From assembly GCF_002967765.1 (NCBI RefSeq), contig NZ_PUHY01000015.1, forward strand, positions 765,834 through 829,833: DNA of 64,000 nt, read 5' to 3'. The notes under the pieces are model-generated. The model was not told where the DNA came from, searched no databases, and saw only the letters and a program-made list of their open reading frames with translations. The DNA comes from Blastopirellula marina. Lineage in GTDB: Bacteria; Planctomycetota; Planctomycetia; Pirellulales; Pirellulaceae. This document shows, in pieces, positions 19,612 to 30,121 of the stretch. Position 1 is the stretch's first letter; each line of letters begins with the position of its first letter. Position numbers and translations under genes: made by a program.

Positions 19612-20055
19612 GGTGAACTCGAGACTGAGAGGTTGGCAAGCGATCAGGCAATTGCGTGAACCGCAATTCATCAGAGGAATTGGAAGGTGATTGTCTGGAG
19701 GGGAGCAAAAGTGATGTTAGCAAATTTACTATGTCAGCCCGCGAATGACCAGCTTTGAGGTGAACTTAACCCGAGAGCGGATGCTAGGCGAATTATGGAT
19801 TCGCTGGGCCTTGCCGTTGTTCGCTAAGTCAGATTGTCCAGGGATTCCAGTTGTTGCAGGTCCGTCAGAAGGGGGGCGTTCGGATAAACACTGATTTTTT
19901 GGCCTTATAGAACAGATCCGTACCGTTTGTTGAGGTCAGCCGATGGAAGAACAATGGGTCAACTGAAATTCCAAAAAATGAAATACGTCTATGTTAGATT
20001 GGAATGACGCAACGATTAATTTGATCTCGCCCGATTTCATTGTCTTTCAGCGGAA
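19612..20055. other. Divergent intergenic region
   Basis: About 440 bp between the divergent FAD oxidoreductase and sialidase genes. It must hold promoters for both. I see no reliable gene or strong hairpin in it. Confidence 0.4.
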
Positions 20056-22176
20056 ATGGCCTACCTCATGAAATCTGCTTACCTATGTTTCCGTTTGCTC
20101 TTGCTTGGTGCATTTATCCTATCAGTTCGTTCGACCGTTTGCTGGGCACAATCGGAGACTAATCAACCGGGGAACCTAGCCGAATTGACATCTGGCTTCG
20201 AGACGCTCGCACCTGGACCACTGGTGGAAGGAAGTGACAAGTCGGGAACATGGTCGGCAGATGCTGGCCATGCCGAGATCCACACAATGCACCAGCGAGG
20301 AGGAAAAGCCTCGCTTCGACTCATGGGTGGTGTAGAGCGGAGTGTTGTTTGGACGCCACATGATTTTGCTGGCGATACCGATCGGCTTGAATTCTGGTAC
20401 GAACGATGGACTTCGCGACCTCCGTTTTCCTTTCACGTCGAATTGCTGAGCGACGGTGAATGGACATCGGTGTTTCACGATGCGGGAAAAGCGGAGGTAG
20501 GTAGTTTCAAGAATCACGTTTCGATTCCGTTAAAGGGGAAGCTGCCAGAACAAGTTCGCTTTCGTAGCACGACCCCGCCTGCGTCTGGTGTGATGATCGA
20601 CGATTTCTACCTGGGTGGCGTTGTACCGAAAGTGGTTAAATCGATTTCGGCCAGGCAATTCGTGGTGCCTGTTCTCCTGCGCAACGAATGGAACCCGATC
20701 CTGCAAATAGAGATTGACGTGCAGGGCACCGAAGGTGAGTTGACCTTGGAAGCGGTACAGATTGAACTTGGCGGCTCGCTTGAAATCGAGTCAATCGAGA
20801 AAGTGGAAATCATCGCCAGTGAAACACCTCAGCCAGCGTGGTTTACCATCTCGGATATCGCGAAGATGGCCGGTGTTCAGGTTATCGGCGTGTCGACGCG
20901 TCCCCAAGCAAGCATGGAAGTTGGCGTGCAAACCGAATTAGCGCGGGGAGCGAACTACTTTTTCGTTTCGGTCAAGTTGAAGGATACTACGGACGTTTCG
21001 CAAAACTTGCAGATCGCTTGCCCGACCGTCAAGATTAGCGGCGAAACACGTGCGTTGAACCCGCCGAGGCAAGAGGCACCTTTACGCATCGGGCATGCCC
21101 TACGTCGCGCCGGAGAGAAGGGCGTTCATACCTATCGAATTCCAGGCCTTGCTACGACAAAACAAGGGGCGCTGATTGCGGTTTACGATGTTCGCTATCG
21201 CGGCAGCGGCGATTTGCCCGCAGATATCGATGTGGGGATGTCGCGGAGTGTCGATGGTGGTCGAAGTTGGGAACCGATGCGGATCATCATGGACATGGGG
21301 AGCGATCCGCAATGGAAGTACGATGGTATCGGTGATCCCGCCGTTCTGGTCGACGCAAGAACGGGAACGATTTGGGTTGCTGCATTGTGGAGCCACGGTA
21401 ATCGAGCATGGCATTATTCCAGGCAAGGATTGGGTCCTGAAGAAACCGGACAGTTGATGCTGGTTCGCTCGGCTGATGATGGCAAAACGTGGTCGAAACC
21501 GGTCAGCATTACTCAGCAAATCAAGAATCCGGATTGGAATCTTGCTTTCAACGGGCCAGGGAAGGGGATCACAATGAAGGACGGGACGCTCGTCTTTCCT
21601 GCCCAGTTTCAAGATGAAAATCGTATCCCGCATTCAACGATTATTTACTCAGTCGATCACGGGGCAACATGGAAGATTGGAACCGGGGCCCATCCCGAAA
21701 CAACTGAGGCCCAGGTCATCGAAATTCGTCCCGGGCAACTCATGCTGAACTGCCGTTATAACGACGCATCATCACGAGTGGTGATGATTACTAGCGATCT
21801 AGGTAAGACATGGCAGGAACACGGCACCTCGAAGAACGCTTTGATCGAACCTGTTGCATGTATGGCAAGCTTAATCGATGTCGATCAAGAATTGGGCGAA
21901 AATACCGGCGGTTGGCTTCTGTTCTCGAATCCAAATAACCTTAGCTCTCGCCAGTCAATCACGATCAAAGCATCGAACGATCTGGGACAAAACTGGCCCG
22001 AGAAGTATCAACTGTTACTCGATGAAGGGAGAAGTGCGGGGTACTCGTGCCTGACTATGATCGATCACGAAACCGTCGGCATCTTGTACGAAGGAAGTGC
22101 ATCAAAGCTGGTCTTCCAGCGAATTCCACTAAGAGACGTGATAGACAAGGTCTCCGAATTCAATGCCGCACCGTAG
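20056..22176 (+). CDS. Secreted exo-alpha-sialidase-like glycosidase
   Basis: 706 residues (or 702 from the ATG at 20068, which gives a tighter signal peptide ending near CWA-Q). The N-terminal 340 residues form a concanavalin-like or accessory domain. The C-terminal six-bladed sialidase domain begins with the hallmark YRIPGL (about 356) and has Asp-box repeats SRSVDGGRSW, SADDGKTW, SVDHGATW and TSDLGKTW. RIP Arg and Asp boxes are the conserved catalytic and structural marks of GH33-like enzymes. It probably removes sialic acid or related sugars from external glycans. Confidence 0.87.
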   Translation: MAYLMKSAYLCFRLLLLGAFILSVRSTVCWAQSETNQPGNLAELTSGFETLAPGPLVEGSDKSGTWSADAGHAEIHTMHQRGGKASLRLMGGVERSVVWTPHDFAGDTDRLEFWYERWTSRPPFSFHVELLSDGEWTSVFHDAGKAEVGSFKNHVSIPLKGKLPEQVRFRSTTPPASGVMIDDFYLGGVVPKVVKSISARQFVVPVLLRNEWNPILQIEIDVQGTEGELTLEAVQIELGGSLEIESIEKVEIIASETPQPAWFTISDIAKMAGVQVIGVSTRPQASMEVGVQTELARGANYFFVSVKLKDTTDVSQNLQIACPTVKISGETRALNPPRQEAPLRIGHALRRAGEKGVHTYRIPGLATTKQGALIAVYDVRYRGSGDLPADIDVGMSRSVDGGRSWEPMRIIMDMGSDPQWKYDGIGDPAVLVDARTGTIWVAALWSHGNRAWHYSRQGLGPEETGQLMLVRSADDGKTWSKPVSITQQIKNPDWNLAFNGPGKGITMKDGTLVFPAQFQDENRIPHSTIIYSVDHGATWKIGTGAHPETTEAQVIEIRPGQLMLNCRYNDASSRVVMITSDLGKTWQEHGTSKNALIEPVACMASLIDVDQELGENTGGWLLFSNPNNLSSRQSITIKASNDLGQNWPEKYQLLLDEGRSAGYSCLTMIDHETVGILYEGSASKLVFQRIPLRDVIDKVSEFNAAP

Positions 22177-22389
22177 ATTTGGCCAAGGTAACTCCAAAAT
22201 GGAAGCTAACCTATGCTCTTCATAGCCAATTCGCATGCCACGATGGTTGCACTTATCGCGAGTAAAACTCCGCTTGAGGCCACTTTGTGAAACATGGTAT
22301 GACCTGATTCGGAATGAGAACGATGGACGGTTTTTCACGGGAATTGCTGTTCCGAACCGATCGATGGTCATAACACAGGTGATTTGCGA

Positions 22390-23151
22390 ATGATTGGGGA
22401 ACTTGTAGCCCGAGTATTCGATGAGCCGTTCGAGTGGCTTCAAATGTGGCGAAGAACGATGCTAGCAAGGCGGTTGGTTCGGCAATTGAACTTAGCCGAT
22501 GATCTGGTCGCGAAAGTAGCATTTACGTCTGGTCATTCAAAATTCAAATCAAATCAAAAGACTAGTGAGATCGTGGCACTTCTCGGCGAAGTTGAGAGAC
22601 TTCGGCCGCGTATTCTCTGCGAAATTGGTAGCGATCGAGGTGGGACTCTAGCCCTATTGGCGCAGGTGGCTTCGGATGACGCTTTAATCGTTTCCATTGA
22701 CCCGATTCATCAGCATCGGAATACGATTCCTTACGAGAGTTTGGTCCGAGGTTCACAGCGATTGATCCGAATTGGTGGCGATTCCCATGCTTCCGAGGTC
22801 ATCGGGCATTTGAAAACTGTATTAGCGGGACACACGCTTGATTTCTTGTTGATCGATGGCGACCACTCCTACAGCGGTGTTAAGCAAGACTTCGAGATGT
22901 ATGCACCACTCGTCCGAAAAGATGGTTTGATCGCTTTTCACGATATTGTGCCGATTCAGTCTGAGGCGTCCCAAGCATATGTTGGCGGTGTACCCGATTA
23001 CTTTACCCAGGAAATCGCTCCAACTTATGAAACACGAACCTGGATCGATAGTGCCACGCAGGATGGATATGGAATTGGAACGCTGGTCTGGCCAGGCGAG
23101 CGAGTAGCCACCAACCAGGCAATGGACGCATGGGTTGCTAGGTCGGCATAG
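22390..23151 (+). CDS. Class I SAM methyltransferase (CmcI/Methyltransf_24-like)
   Basis: 253 residues from the ATG at 22390 (a TTG two codons earlier is also open). Motif I is LCEIGSDRGGTLALL (about 75-90) and the acidic strand is FLLIDGDHSYSGVKQDFEMYAPLV, followed by GLIAFHDIVP. The DGDHSY-HD arrangement is typical of the metal-assisted CmcI/cephalosporin-hydroxylase-type methyltransferases often found in glycan clusters. It lies at the start of a glycosyltransferase locus, so a sugar or glycolipid O-methylation role is likely (inference). Confidence 0.78.
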   Translation: MIGELVARVFDEPFEWLQMWRRTMLARRLVRQLNLADDLVAKVAFTSGHSKFKSNQKTSEIVALLGEVERLRPRILCEIGSDRGGTLALLAQVASDDALIVSIDPIHQHRNTIPYESLVRGSQRLIRIGGDSHASEVIGHLKTVLAGHTLDFLLIDGDHSYSGVKQDFEMYAPLVRKDGLIAFHDIVPIQSEASQAYVGGVPDYFTQEIAPTYETRTWIDSATQDGYGIGTLVWPGERVATNQAMDAWVARSA

Positions 23152-23207
23152 TTGGCCCCCATTTGAATCGTACATGATGTTTGACAGTGAGGTCTAAGGA
23201 GACGAGC

Positions 23208-23990
23208 ATGCATCGCACATCCCTTTCGAAGATGGAAGCATTCTGGGAAACCTACATGTTGCCCGAATGCGAGCGGTCACCCATCCGTGTCTTGGAGATC
23301 GGTTCGAAGTGCTATGACGATCATCCTTCTTATCGACAAGTGATGGATCATGAAAACGTTAGCTACTGCGGGCTTGATCTCGAGGCCGGTCGGAACGTGG
23401 ACTTGGTTCCTGGCCATCCCTTCGTTTGGAAGGAGTTAGGGTCGAATCAATTTGATTTTTGTATCTCAGGGCAAACCTTTGAGCATAACCCAATGTTCTG
23501 GGTGACATTTGCTGAGATTGCTCGTGTTCTACGGCCAGGTGGGATCGCACTGGTTATCGCTCCAGGGAGTGGCGCCGTGCACCGCTACCCGCTTGATTGC
23601 TGGCGATTTTATCCTGATGCGTGGAGCAGCTTGTGCCATTACTGTGGTATCGAACTCGTTGAGACCTATTTCGAGAATCATGGAAACAGAAGGTCCGAGC
23701 CCAGTTTGATGTGGTGCGATAGCTGTGTCATTGCTCGAAAACCGACGTTCGAAGATGCCAGCCAGCAAGCCGCATTGGATCATCGGCTTAACGCGATTTC
23801 GGCAACGGCTACGTTTGACGTGCCAAGTGCTGACTACTCGGGGGACGGGCCATGTTTCGTCAGTTACGAATCAACTGCGCCATACCATCGCAAGCGAAAG
23901 GGCTTGATCGCAGCGGTGAGCCGGCTTGCTAAGCAGCTTAAGCGATATACCAGAGGGGTTCGCAAAAGTGCTCCGAGCCGAGCGGCATAG
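23208..23990 (+). CDS. Class I SAM methyltransferase domain protein
   Basis: 260 residues from the ATG at 23208, chosen for an AAGGAG site 5 bp upstream. Motif I is VLEIGSKCYDD, motif II/III YCGLDLEAGRNVDLV, and a Methyltransf_11-type block EIARVLRPGGIALVIAPG with YPLDCWRFYPDAW follows. This pattern is common in glycan-locus methyltransferases acting on terminal sugars. A basic C-terminus (KRYTRGVRKS) may contact membrane or lipid substrate. It is 56 bp after the other methyltransferase and probably co-transcribed. Confidence 0.75.
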   Translation: MHRTSLSKMEAFWETYMLPECERSPIRVLEIGSKCYDDHPSYRQVMDHENVSYCGLDLEAGRNVDLVPGHPFVWKELGSNQFDFCISGQTFEHNPMFWVTFAEIARVLRPGGIALVIAPGSGAVHRYPLDCWRFYPDAWSSLCHYCGIELVETYFENHGNRRSEPSLMWCDSCVIARKPTFEDASQQAALDHRLNAISATATFDVPSADYSGDGPCFVSYESTAPYHRKRKGLIAAVSRLAKQLKRYTRGVRKSAPSRAA

Positions 23991-24026
23991 TTTGATTACG
24001 ATCGAATCGAAGACGCGCTCGAGTTC

Positions 24027-24908
24027 CTATGCGGCTTGGTGCGATTTGCTGAGTGTGTCGATCAATTCAAGAAAGGCCTTGCGTTTCTGAGCTCGCAAGG
24101 CTCGATCGCCTGCCAAGCCGACTTCATGGACCCAGTCGTCTCGCCACTCAATGTAGGCTTGCCGAAGCTCGACGTTAGGCAAGATAGAGGCCTCGCGTAT
24201 TTTGCGGTCTGGCAGGAGTGCAGGATCCCATTTGGAATAGATTCGACGCCAATTGGCGCCTCCGGTGTCGAGACCAATGAACCAGTCTTGACTGAAATCA
24301 AGGCCCGTCTCTTCGGCTTCAGCAAAGCGAAAAAAACAATATCCGGCCCAAAGAAACCAGCGATCCTTGGCCCAACGTTTGTCACCGTAGAATGGCAGTG
24401 TCTGCAGCTTCTGAAACGGATCACAGGCATTCGTCGGAATCAGATCATGATCGATGAAGCCGAAGCTGGAAGGTCGGGCAGGTCTTAGGATTTGCTGCCA
24501 CACCCAGTTCATCGCTTGTCCATGAGAACGACTTGCCGCTGATCGCCCTTGCCAAGGGTTCTTAGGCAAACGGATGTAGGGCAAGTCGTTGGTTCGACAG
24601 TGTCGTTCAATGGCACTTGCTGCATCTGCATTGGATGAGTTGTCAGCAATGAGGTAGGTCGCGTGAGGTATAAAATCTCTCACACGTTTTGCTTGAGCCA
24701 GGATAAGCTCGTTGTCATTGAATGCGATGGAAACGATCACTTGCCGATCGCGACAAAGCGAGATGAGCGATTCCGACGTCCCGTCAGGCGGCGATTGGCG
24801 ACAGTAGGCTCGATCAATCAGGCGATATCGCAACGCTTTGATCGAATGCAAAATCGGGCGCAATCTAGCCCAATCCGAAAACGTGTATTCTCGTAATGGC
24901 TTTGGCAT
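24027..24908 (-). CDS. GT-A-type glycosyltransferase-like protein
   Basis: 293 residues. A nucleotide-sugar-like first half (VIVSIAFNDNELILAQAKRV, TYLIADNSSNAD) and an acidic FIDHDLIP motif (about 150) resemble GT-A enzymes, with DHD in place of DXD. A WFLWAGYCFFRF block follows. No transmembrane helix. It is convergent with the second methyltransferase (36 bp apart) and upstream of a GT4 gene on the same strand. The exact donor and acceptor are unknown and the family assignment is moderate. Confidence 0.6.
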   Translation of the reverse strand: MPKPLREYTFSDWARLRPILHSIKALRYRLIDRAYCRQSPPDGTSESLISLCRDRQVIVSIAFNDNELILAQAKRVRDFIPHATYLIADNSSNADAASAIERHCRTNDLPYIRLPKNPWQGRSAASRSHGQAMNWVWQQILRPARPSSFGFIDHDLIPTNACDPFQKLQTLPFYGDKRWAKDRWFLWAGYCFFRFAEAEETGLDFSQDWFIGLDTGGANWRRIYSKWDPALLPDRKIREASILPNVELRQAYIEWRDDWVHEVGLAGDRALRAQKRKAFLELIDTLSKSHQAA

Positions 24909-24968
24909 GAAGATTTACATGGTCCAAGAGGCGAGCGATTTCAAACGCAATCTTTCGTTTGAAGAAGG

Positions 24969-26165
24969 CTAGGCGGTCCGTAACAAGTTATTACTACATA
25001 GTAGATTGGGGCTAGTCCTGGATGTTTGTTTTTGGCGGGACTTTTCGTCGAAACATGCATTATGAACAGCCGCCATGGCGCGGAAGTTGTCCTCAATGGT
25101 CCATGCCGTCGCAGACTGCCGTGCAGCTATTCCCATCTGACGACGCTTCTCACTGCACGTAAGTTGACACAGGTACGTGCTTAAGTGCTGCATTTCGAGT
25201 GGTGATGGCAAGATGAAGCCACTTACTCCATGCGTAATTCGATCGGCGGCTCCGTTGCAACGTGTCGTGATTGTTGGCAATCCGCAGGACATGGCCTCTA
25301 GTACGGTCAAGCTGCATGCGTCATAAAAGGTCGGATGAACGCAAACATCGGCGGCAGAGTAAGCAGGTTTGGCATCGGGCAACGAGCCTGCATAAGTAAC
25401 GGTATGTTTCCCGAGTTGAACGCTTTTTGCACTTTGGCGGTGTCCTCCTACGACCAGTAGGTGCAGCTTCCCTTGAAAGTCTTGCAACCTCCGGATTGCC
25501 CGTACGAGATGCGGCACTCCTTTCAATCGATGATTGTGTGCGATGGTGAGAAGGCAAAGTTCGTTCTTGCCAATGGCGAATCCCTGTCTTGCTTCGTGTC
25601 GAATGGCTTCATTCCGGACAGGTTGAAACTGCTCGGTGTCGATTCCATTGGGAACACAATGGATACGATTCAGTGGAATGCCCTCTTGCTTATGGAGTCC
25701 CTCAGCTGCCATCTGAGAAACCGCGATGTACCAACCGCTAGTGCTTGAAAACTGAGCCGAACTGATCTGGCCCAAGTGCCGTTTCCGTCCAGAAAAATAC
25801 GAGACAAGATGTGACGCAACTCGCGCCAATACAGGCCGTGAGGTCTGACTCGCTTCTTGCATTGCTCGGCGTGAGCCCACATGAGATTGAAAAATATCGA
25901 ATCGAAGTCCCAGCCCCATGTCATGGACGATGTCAAAGTGTTCGCGGGCGTAAATTCCGTCGAGTTGCTGAAGTGCACTGAGTCGATTAGGGGCCTCAAG
26001 TTGCTGAACATATTCTGACGGGATCGGTAAATCGGCCGCCACTTTCAATCCAATAACCCGAATCTGATGCCCTTCAGCTAGCAGCCAGCGGCAGAATTGA
26101 AGTGACCACGATTCGGCACCTCCGTGCTGGGGATCAATTCTCGGAATGGTAATAGCTATCCGCAT
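24969..26165 (-). CDS. Family 4 glycosyltransferase (GT-B)
   Basis: 398 residues. The N-terminal Rossmann half begins MRIAITIPRIDPQHGGAESW with the Gly-Gly-Ala-Glu acceptor loop. The C-terminal donor half has CVPNGIDTEQF, the LLTIAHNHRLKGVPHLV strand and the ECxG-type loop CVHPTFYDACSLTVLEAMSCGLP. This matches retaining GT4 enzymes such as the lipopolysaccharide transferases RfaG/PimB-like. It is divergent from the next glycosyltransferase with a 45-bp gap, which must hold both promoters. Confidence 0.87.
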   Translation of the reverse strand: MRIAITIPRIDPQHGGAESWSLQFCRWLLAEGHQIRVIGLKVAADLPIPSEYVQQLEAPNRLSALQQLDGIYAREHFDIVHDMGLGLRFDIFQSHVGSRRAMQEASQTSRPVLARVASHLVSYFSGRKRHLGQISSAQFSSTSGWYIAVSQMAAEGLHKQEGIPLNRIHCVPNGIDTEQFQPVRNEAIRHEARQGFAIGKNELCLLTIAHNHRLKGVPHLVRAIRRLQDFQGKLHLLVVGGHRQSAKSVQLGKHTVTYAGSLPDAKPAYSAADVCVHPTFYDACSLTVLEAMSCGLPTITTRCNGAADRITHGVSGFILPSPLEMQHLSTYLCQLTCSEKRRQMGIAARQSATAWTIEDNFRAMAAVHNACFDEKSRQKQTSRTSPNLLCSNNLLRTA

Positions 26166-26210
26166 GTCATTTATGCTATTCGAGTCTTACGATATTGAAA
26201 TTGATATTTT

Positions 26211-27599
26211 ATGCCCAACCCAGAGTGGGTATTCTTCTTCGACGGGTTAATTAACCTCTTGCGAAAAGGTTGTCAATTGCGTTTGCCATCTAAATCGAGA
26301 GTATGGTTTGACTGTTCCACAGTCCGACAGCTAAGCAATGATCTGCCAGTCGGTCTGTCGCGTTTAGAGATAAATGCACTGCGCGGTTCGCTTGCGTTGC
26401 CACCGGAACATGTTGGATTTTGTGCATTCGATCGATACGGCAATCAAATGGTTGAAGTGTCGCGGGATCGTATCGTAACGCTGGTCGAGCAATTCGGCCG
26501 TTCTCGTCATGGGGCCCTGTTGAACTCGTGTGGTCCCCGTAAGAACAAGACATACCTCAAGCAGGTTGGACGTGATCTTGAGCGATTCATACGCGTCGCT
26601 TCGAGAGCTTCATTGTCGCGAGCCCGGCGGCTGTTTACGCCGGAAGCAGCAATCCCCCAATGGCAACCGGGCGACGTCTTTGCGTTGACTGGGAGTACCT
26701 GGGATCGGTTAAACGAGCGTATGTTGAACGAGATCGTTTTCGATCACGGTTTGCAACTCGCAGTGATCGTTTCCGACATGATCCCAGCAATCTACCCTCA
26801 TCAATTTCACTCTAAGGAATTGGTATTAGCTTTTGAAAAGTTCGTTGAATTTGTCGCCAAGCATAGTTCATTAACGCTAGGTATTTCTCAGTCGACAAAG
26901 AACGACTTCGATCGTTTCGCCCGACAACGGGGTATCACGCCTCGGCATAGTGAAGTGATCTATTTGGGAGCCGATCCGATTCCGGAATGTCCGAGTACGC
27001 CAAACGGCCTACCCGATACTCTGATTCAACAACCGTTTGTTGTCAGCGTGAGCTCTATCCAAGTCCGTAAAAACTATCAGCTCCTGTATCAACTCTGGAG
27101 AAGGTTTGCTGAGGAAGGACGTACTAATATTCCTCGACTCGTGATTGTCGGTTCGAAGGGTTGGTTAGCGAGCGATCTTACGTACCAAATAGAGCGTGAC
27201 CCATTGGTGAAAGACTCGATTGTGATTCTCAATCATGTCGACGACGAGCAACTGCATTGGCTGTACGCAAATTGCAACTTTACGTTGTATCCGTCGCTCT
27301 ACGAAGGTTGGGGCTTACCAATCGTCGAGGGCATGATGCATGGTAAGGTCTGTCTGGCATCCAGCACCTCGTCAATGCCTGAGGCAAGCCAAGGACTCGC
27401 CGTACACCTTGATCCGCTCGATTTCGCAAATTGGCATCAAACAATTGTTCGATGGTGTGACAAACCCGAAATCCTCGCCGAACTTTCTAGGGGAATCCGA
27501 GAGCGTTATCGCCCGCGCACCTGGGGAGAATTCGGAACGGAGTTTTGCGAGCGTCTTTGTCACCTTGCTAATGGTAATGTCGTGAGTCGCGCAGCATGA
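26211..27599 (+). CDS. Family 4 glycosyltransferase with variant N-terminus
   Basis: 462 residues. The C-terminal half carries the GT4 signature SLYEGWGLPIVEGMMHG, preceded by VSSIQVRKNYQLLYQLW and LVIVGSKGW. The N-terminal 180 residues are less typical, with LTGSTWD and VIVSDMIP as in mannosyltransferases related to WbdA/WsaE. It ends ATGA into the next gene, so translation is coupled. Predicted to act at the cytoplasmic face in surface-glycan assembly. Confidence 0.82.
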   Translation: MPNPEWVFFFDGLINLLRKGCQLRLPSKSRVWFDCSTVRQLSNDLPVGLSRLEINALRGSLALPPEHVGFCAFDRYGNQMVEVSRDRIVTLVEQFGRSRHGALLNSCGPRKNKTYLKQVGRDLERFIRVASRASLSRARRLFTPEAAIPQWQPGDVFALTGSTWDRLNERMLNEIVFDHGLQLAVIVSDMIPAIYPHQFHSKELVLAFEKFVEFVAKHSSLTLGISQSTKNDFDRFARQRGITPRHSEVIYLGADPIPECPSTPNGLPDTLIQQPFVVSVSSIQVRKNYQLLYQLWRRFAEEGRTNIPRLVIVGSKGWLASDLTYQIERDPLVKDSIVILNHVDDEQLHWLYANCNFTLYPSLYEGWGLPIVEGMMHGKVCLASSTSSMPEASQGLAVHLDPLDFANWHQTIVRWCDKPEILAELSRGIRERYRPRTWGEFGTEFCERLCHLANGNVVSRAA

Positions 27600-28552
27600 A
27601 GCCAGTCGTCACGGTACTGATGCCGATTTATAACGGAGAATCCTACTTGGATTCTGCGATTAACTCGGTTTTGGGGCAAACCTACCAGGCGTGGGAACTC
27701 CTTTGTCTCGATGATGGTTCTAGTGACAACTCCCGAGCGATCATTCAGCGGTTTTCTGACAGGGATGATCGCATTCAACTCATCAAGCTTGACCACCGTG
27801 GGATTGTTTCCGCGCTCAATCATGGGGTCAAGCAAGCTCAGACGAAATTTATCGCAAGACTTGATGCCGATGATATCGCATTGCCATCGCGTTTCGAGTT
27901 GCAGATACAGTACTTGGAGCGTCACCCAGAGGTTGCCTTGGTGGGTGGTAGTTATCAGACGATTCGGGCCGACGGAAGCGTGTGGAAAGACAACATACCA
28001 CCGCTGAGATACCAAGATGTACTGGCGAGACTTCCGCAGAGCAACTGTATTGCGCATCCGGCGGTAATGATGCGGCGCTCAGTTCTTGATCAGTTCGAGG
28101 GACCGTATCGCGAGTGGTTTCCATTCGCGGAAGACTATGATCTGTGGCTACGAATGTCCGTACAACATCGGCTTGAGAACTTGCCAGATATTCTCTTGCA
28201 ATATCGACGCGACTTCGCAAATCCGCGGCCTGCGCGAACCGTAACTCAGGCCATCTCGACTCTCGCAGCTTCGTTTGTTCATCGTTTGCGGCGCGACGGC
28301 ATGATTAGGGATGATCAGTTATCAATGCCATTTGATGAGCAACGATTGATAGCGGCAGGCTGCCCGGTCGCAAGAATCCATGAGGTCGTTCGAAAGGCAT
28401 TGCTGTCCGAAGCTCGTGCGTCAGCGAAAGCCGGCTTTCCTGCACAGGCCCAAATTCTTATCAGAGAAGCAAAAAAAGTCGCTCCAAAGCTGTGGCAAGT
28501 AAGGGACTGCGTTGATTTTCTGTGGAAAGTTACTCAAGTCCGTGTTGCGTGA
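27596..28552 (+). CDS. Family 2 glycosyltransferase
   Basis: 318 residues. Classic GT2 N-terminus: VTVLMPIYNGESYLDSAINSVL, then LLCLDDGSSDNS and the DXD-containing ARLDADDIALPSR (about 86-98). The catalytic-base region ED is present in FPFAEDYDLWLRMS. No membrane helices, so it is soluble or peripheral. It overlaps the preceding GT4 gene by 4 bp (ATGA). Together the four glycosyltransferases and two methyltransferases make a short glycan-assembly block. Confidence 0.88.
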   Translation: MKPVVTVLMPIYNGESYLDSAINSVLGQTYQAWELLCLDDGSSDNSRAIIQRFSDRDDRIQLIKLDHRGIVSALNHGVKQAQTKFIARLDADDIALPSRFELQIQYLERHPEVALVGGSYQTIRADGSVWKDNIPPLRYQDVLARLPQSNCIAHPAVMMRRSVLDQFEGPYREWFPFAEDYDLWLRMSVQHRLENLPDILLQYRRDFANPRPARTVTQAISTLAASFVHRLRRDGMIRDDQLSMPFDEQRLIAAGCPVARIHEVVRKALLSEARASAKAGFPAQAQILIREAKKVAPKLWQVRDCVDFLWKVTQVRVA

Positions 28553-28651
28553 GCAGTGAGTCGCTATACAACGCGGACCGAGAGTTTACACAGGCGACTA
28601 AATCATCGAATCATGCTTCGGCAACGGTGCCGCGGATTTACCCGTGGCAAC

Positions 28652-30031
28652 CTACGCTTTGATCTCGTCGATCTGTTTGGTTGCAATACCAACCGGGCGA
28701 TCCAGAGGAACCTCGGCAGCTGCGAGGATCGTGGTGAGAAGGTCGCCCTGGTTTCCCTTGATCTCTGGCAGGAAGCGTCCTGTCTTAATCGAACCGCCAC
28801 CCTTACCGGCAAGGATGAATGGTAGGTTTGCTCGGGTATGTCGGTCGCCGTCTTCCAGACCTGATCCCCACATCATGATGCAGTTATCGAGCAGCGTACC
28901 GTCCCCTTCCTTGAGGTTGTCCATCTTCTTCACCATGTAGGCAAATTGCTCGATGTTGAACGCCGTAATGGCGGCTACCTTGTTGACCTTTTCTTCTTGG
29001 TTATTGTGGTGCGTCGTCGAATGATGTTTGTCTGAGAATCCAAGTTCAGGGTAGGAGACACCATTAGGCGTAGAACCGATGTAAGTGCAAACGCGAGTCG
29101 TATTGGTTTGGAACGCAAGCACGTTCAAGTCGCACATGACTTGCATGTACTCGCTTCGCTTGTCTCCTTCCGGAATCTTAATTTCAATCGGTGGCGAGTC
29201 GGAGTCGTTACGGCGACTGGATCGTACCCCCGCCTTTTCAAGAGCAGCCTCTTTTTGGCGAATTTCAATAGCAGCGATTCTGCGTTCTACGGATCGGACA
29301 CTATCTAAATACTCGTCAAGCTTATGCTGATCATTAACTGGTAAGGTGCGTCGCAGATCGCGTGCACCGCTGAGCACCAAATCCAGCATGCTGCGGTCTA
29401 AGGGATTCGCCCGGCTGCCAGAATCGCCGGTCTGCTCTTTCTTGTGGAATAGGCGATTGAGCACATTCCTCGGGTTGATTTCAGCTGGGACGGCCTGAGT
29501 CGGAGAACGGAAACTGCAATGCGAATAGTACGCTTCGTTCAGCCCGGCCTGATTCTCCTTCCAGGTTTGGGGCATGGTGGCCAGTTCCAACGACGGAAGT
29601 GTTGTGAATGCCCCGAAAGCGTTAGCGGCGATTTGATCGGCCGAGATGGAAATGTTAATTTCACCACGTCGATCTGGGTCGGGCAGGGCAGCGGTAAGCC
29701 AAGTGGATAGCTCGAGCGCGTGAGGTGCGCCCTTGAACGGACCATTGGAAACGCCAGCGATGCCCTTCATCATCAAGCATTTCTCTAGTACCGGCCGCAG
29801 TGCTTCCAGGGCTGGCGGCGGGGAAGTCAGAAAGCTCTCGGCGTTGGCTGGCCAAAAGCGATCCATGATCACACCGTGTGGCATGTACATGAAGCCGAGT
29901 CGGACAGGAGGCTTGAACGATTTCTTCTCGCTCGCTTCTGCCCAACCCATGGTATCCAAGAGCGGCAAAGCAAGAGCCATTCCCACGCCCTTGAGGCAGG
30001 CGCGACGGTTGATAAATCGGTTATGAATCAT
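28652..30031 (-). CDS. DUF1552 secreted protein
   Basis: 459 residues with a twin-arginine-like start ([19 protein letters not shown]) and the DUF1552 fold: [17 protein letters not shown] near the N-terminus, [20 protein letters not shown] and the C-terminal block [37 protein letters not shown]1552 belongs to the alkaline-phosphatase-like/DUF1501 group and is nearly always encoded with a DUF1592-type cytochrome protein in planctomycetes, as here (two genes upstream). Reaction unknown; secreted carbohydrate oxidation or hydrolysis is suspected for the pair. Confidence 0.85.
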   Translation of the reverse strand: MIHNRFINRRACLKGVGMALALPLLDTMGWAEASEKKSFKPPVRLGFMYMPHGVIMDRFWPANAESFLTSPPPALEALRPVLEKCLMMKGIAGVSNGPFKGAPHALELSTWLTAALPDPDRRGEINISISADQIAANAFGAFTTLPSLELATMPQTWKENQAGLNEAYYSHCSFRSPTQAVPAEINPRNVLNRLFHKKEQTGDSGSRANPLDRSMLDLVLSGARDLRRTLPVNDQHKLDEYLDSVRSVERRIAAIEIRQKEAALEKAGVRSSRRNDSDSPPIEIKIPEGDKRSEYMQVMCDLNVLAFQTNTTRVCTYIGSTPNGVSYPELGFSDKHHSTTHHNNQEEKVNKVAAITAFNIEQFAYMVKKMDNLKEGDGTLLDNCIMMWGSGLEDGDRHTRANLPFILAGKGGGSIKTGRFLPEIKGNQGDLLTTILAAAEVPLDRPVGIATKQIDEIKA

Positions 30032-30121
30032 GGAAAGGCCTCTTCGAGTGAATTGTTTGTAACAACGGACTCGTCATCCGATGAACGAAACGTCTATCGC
30101 CTTGGATAATTGTGGCAGGGG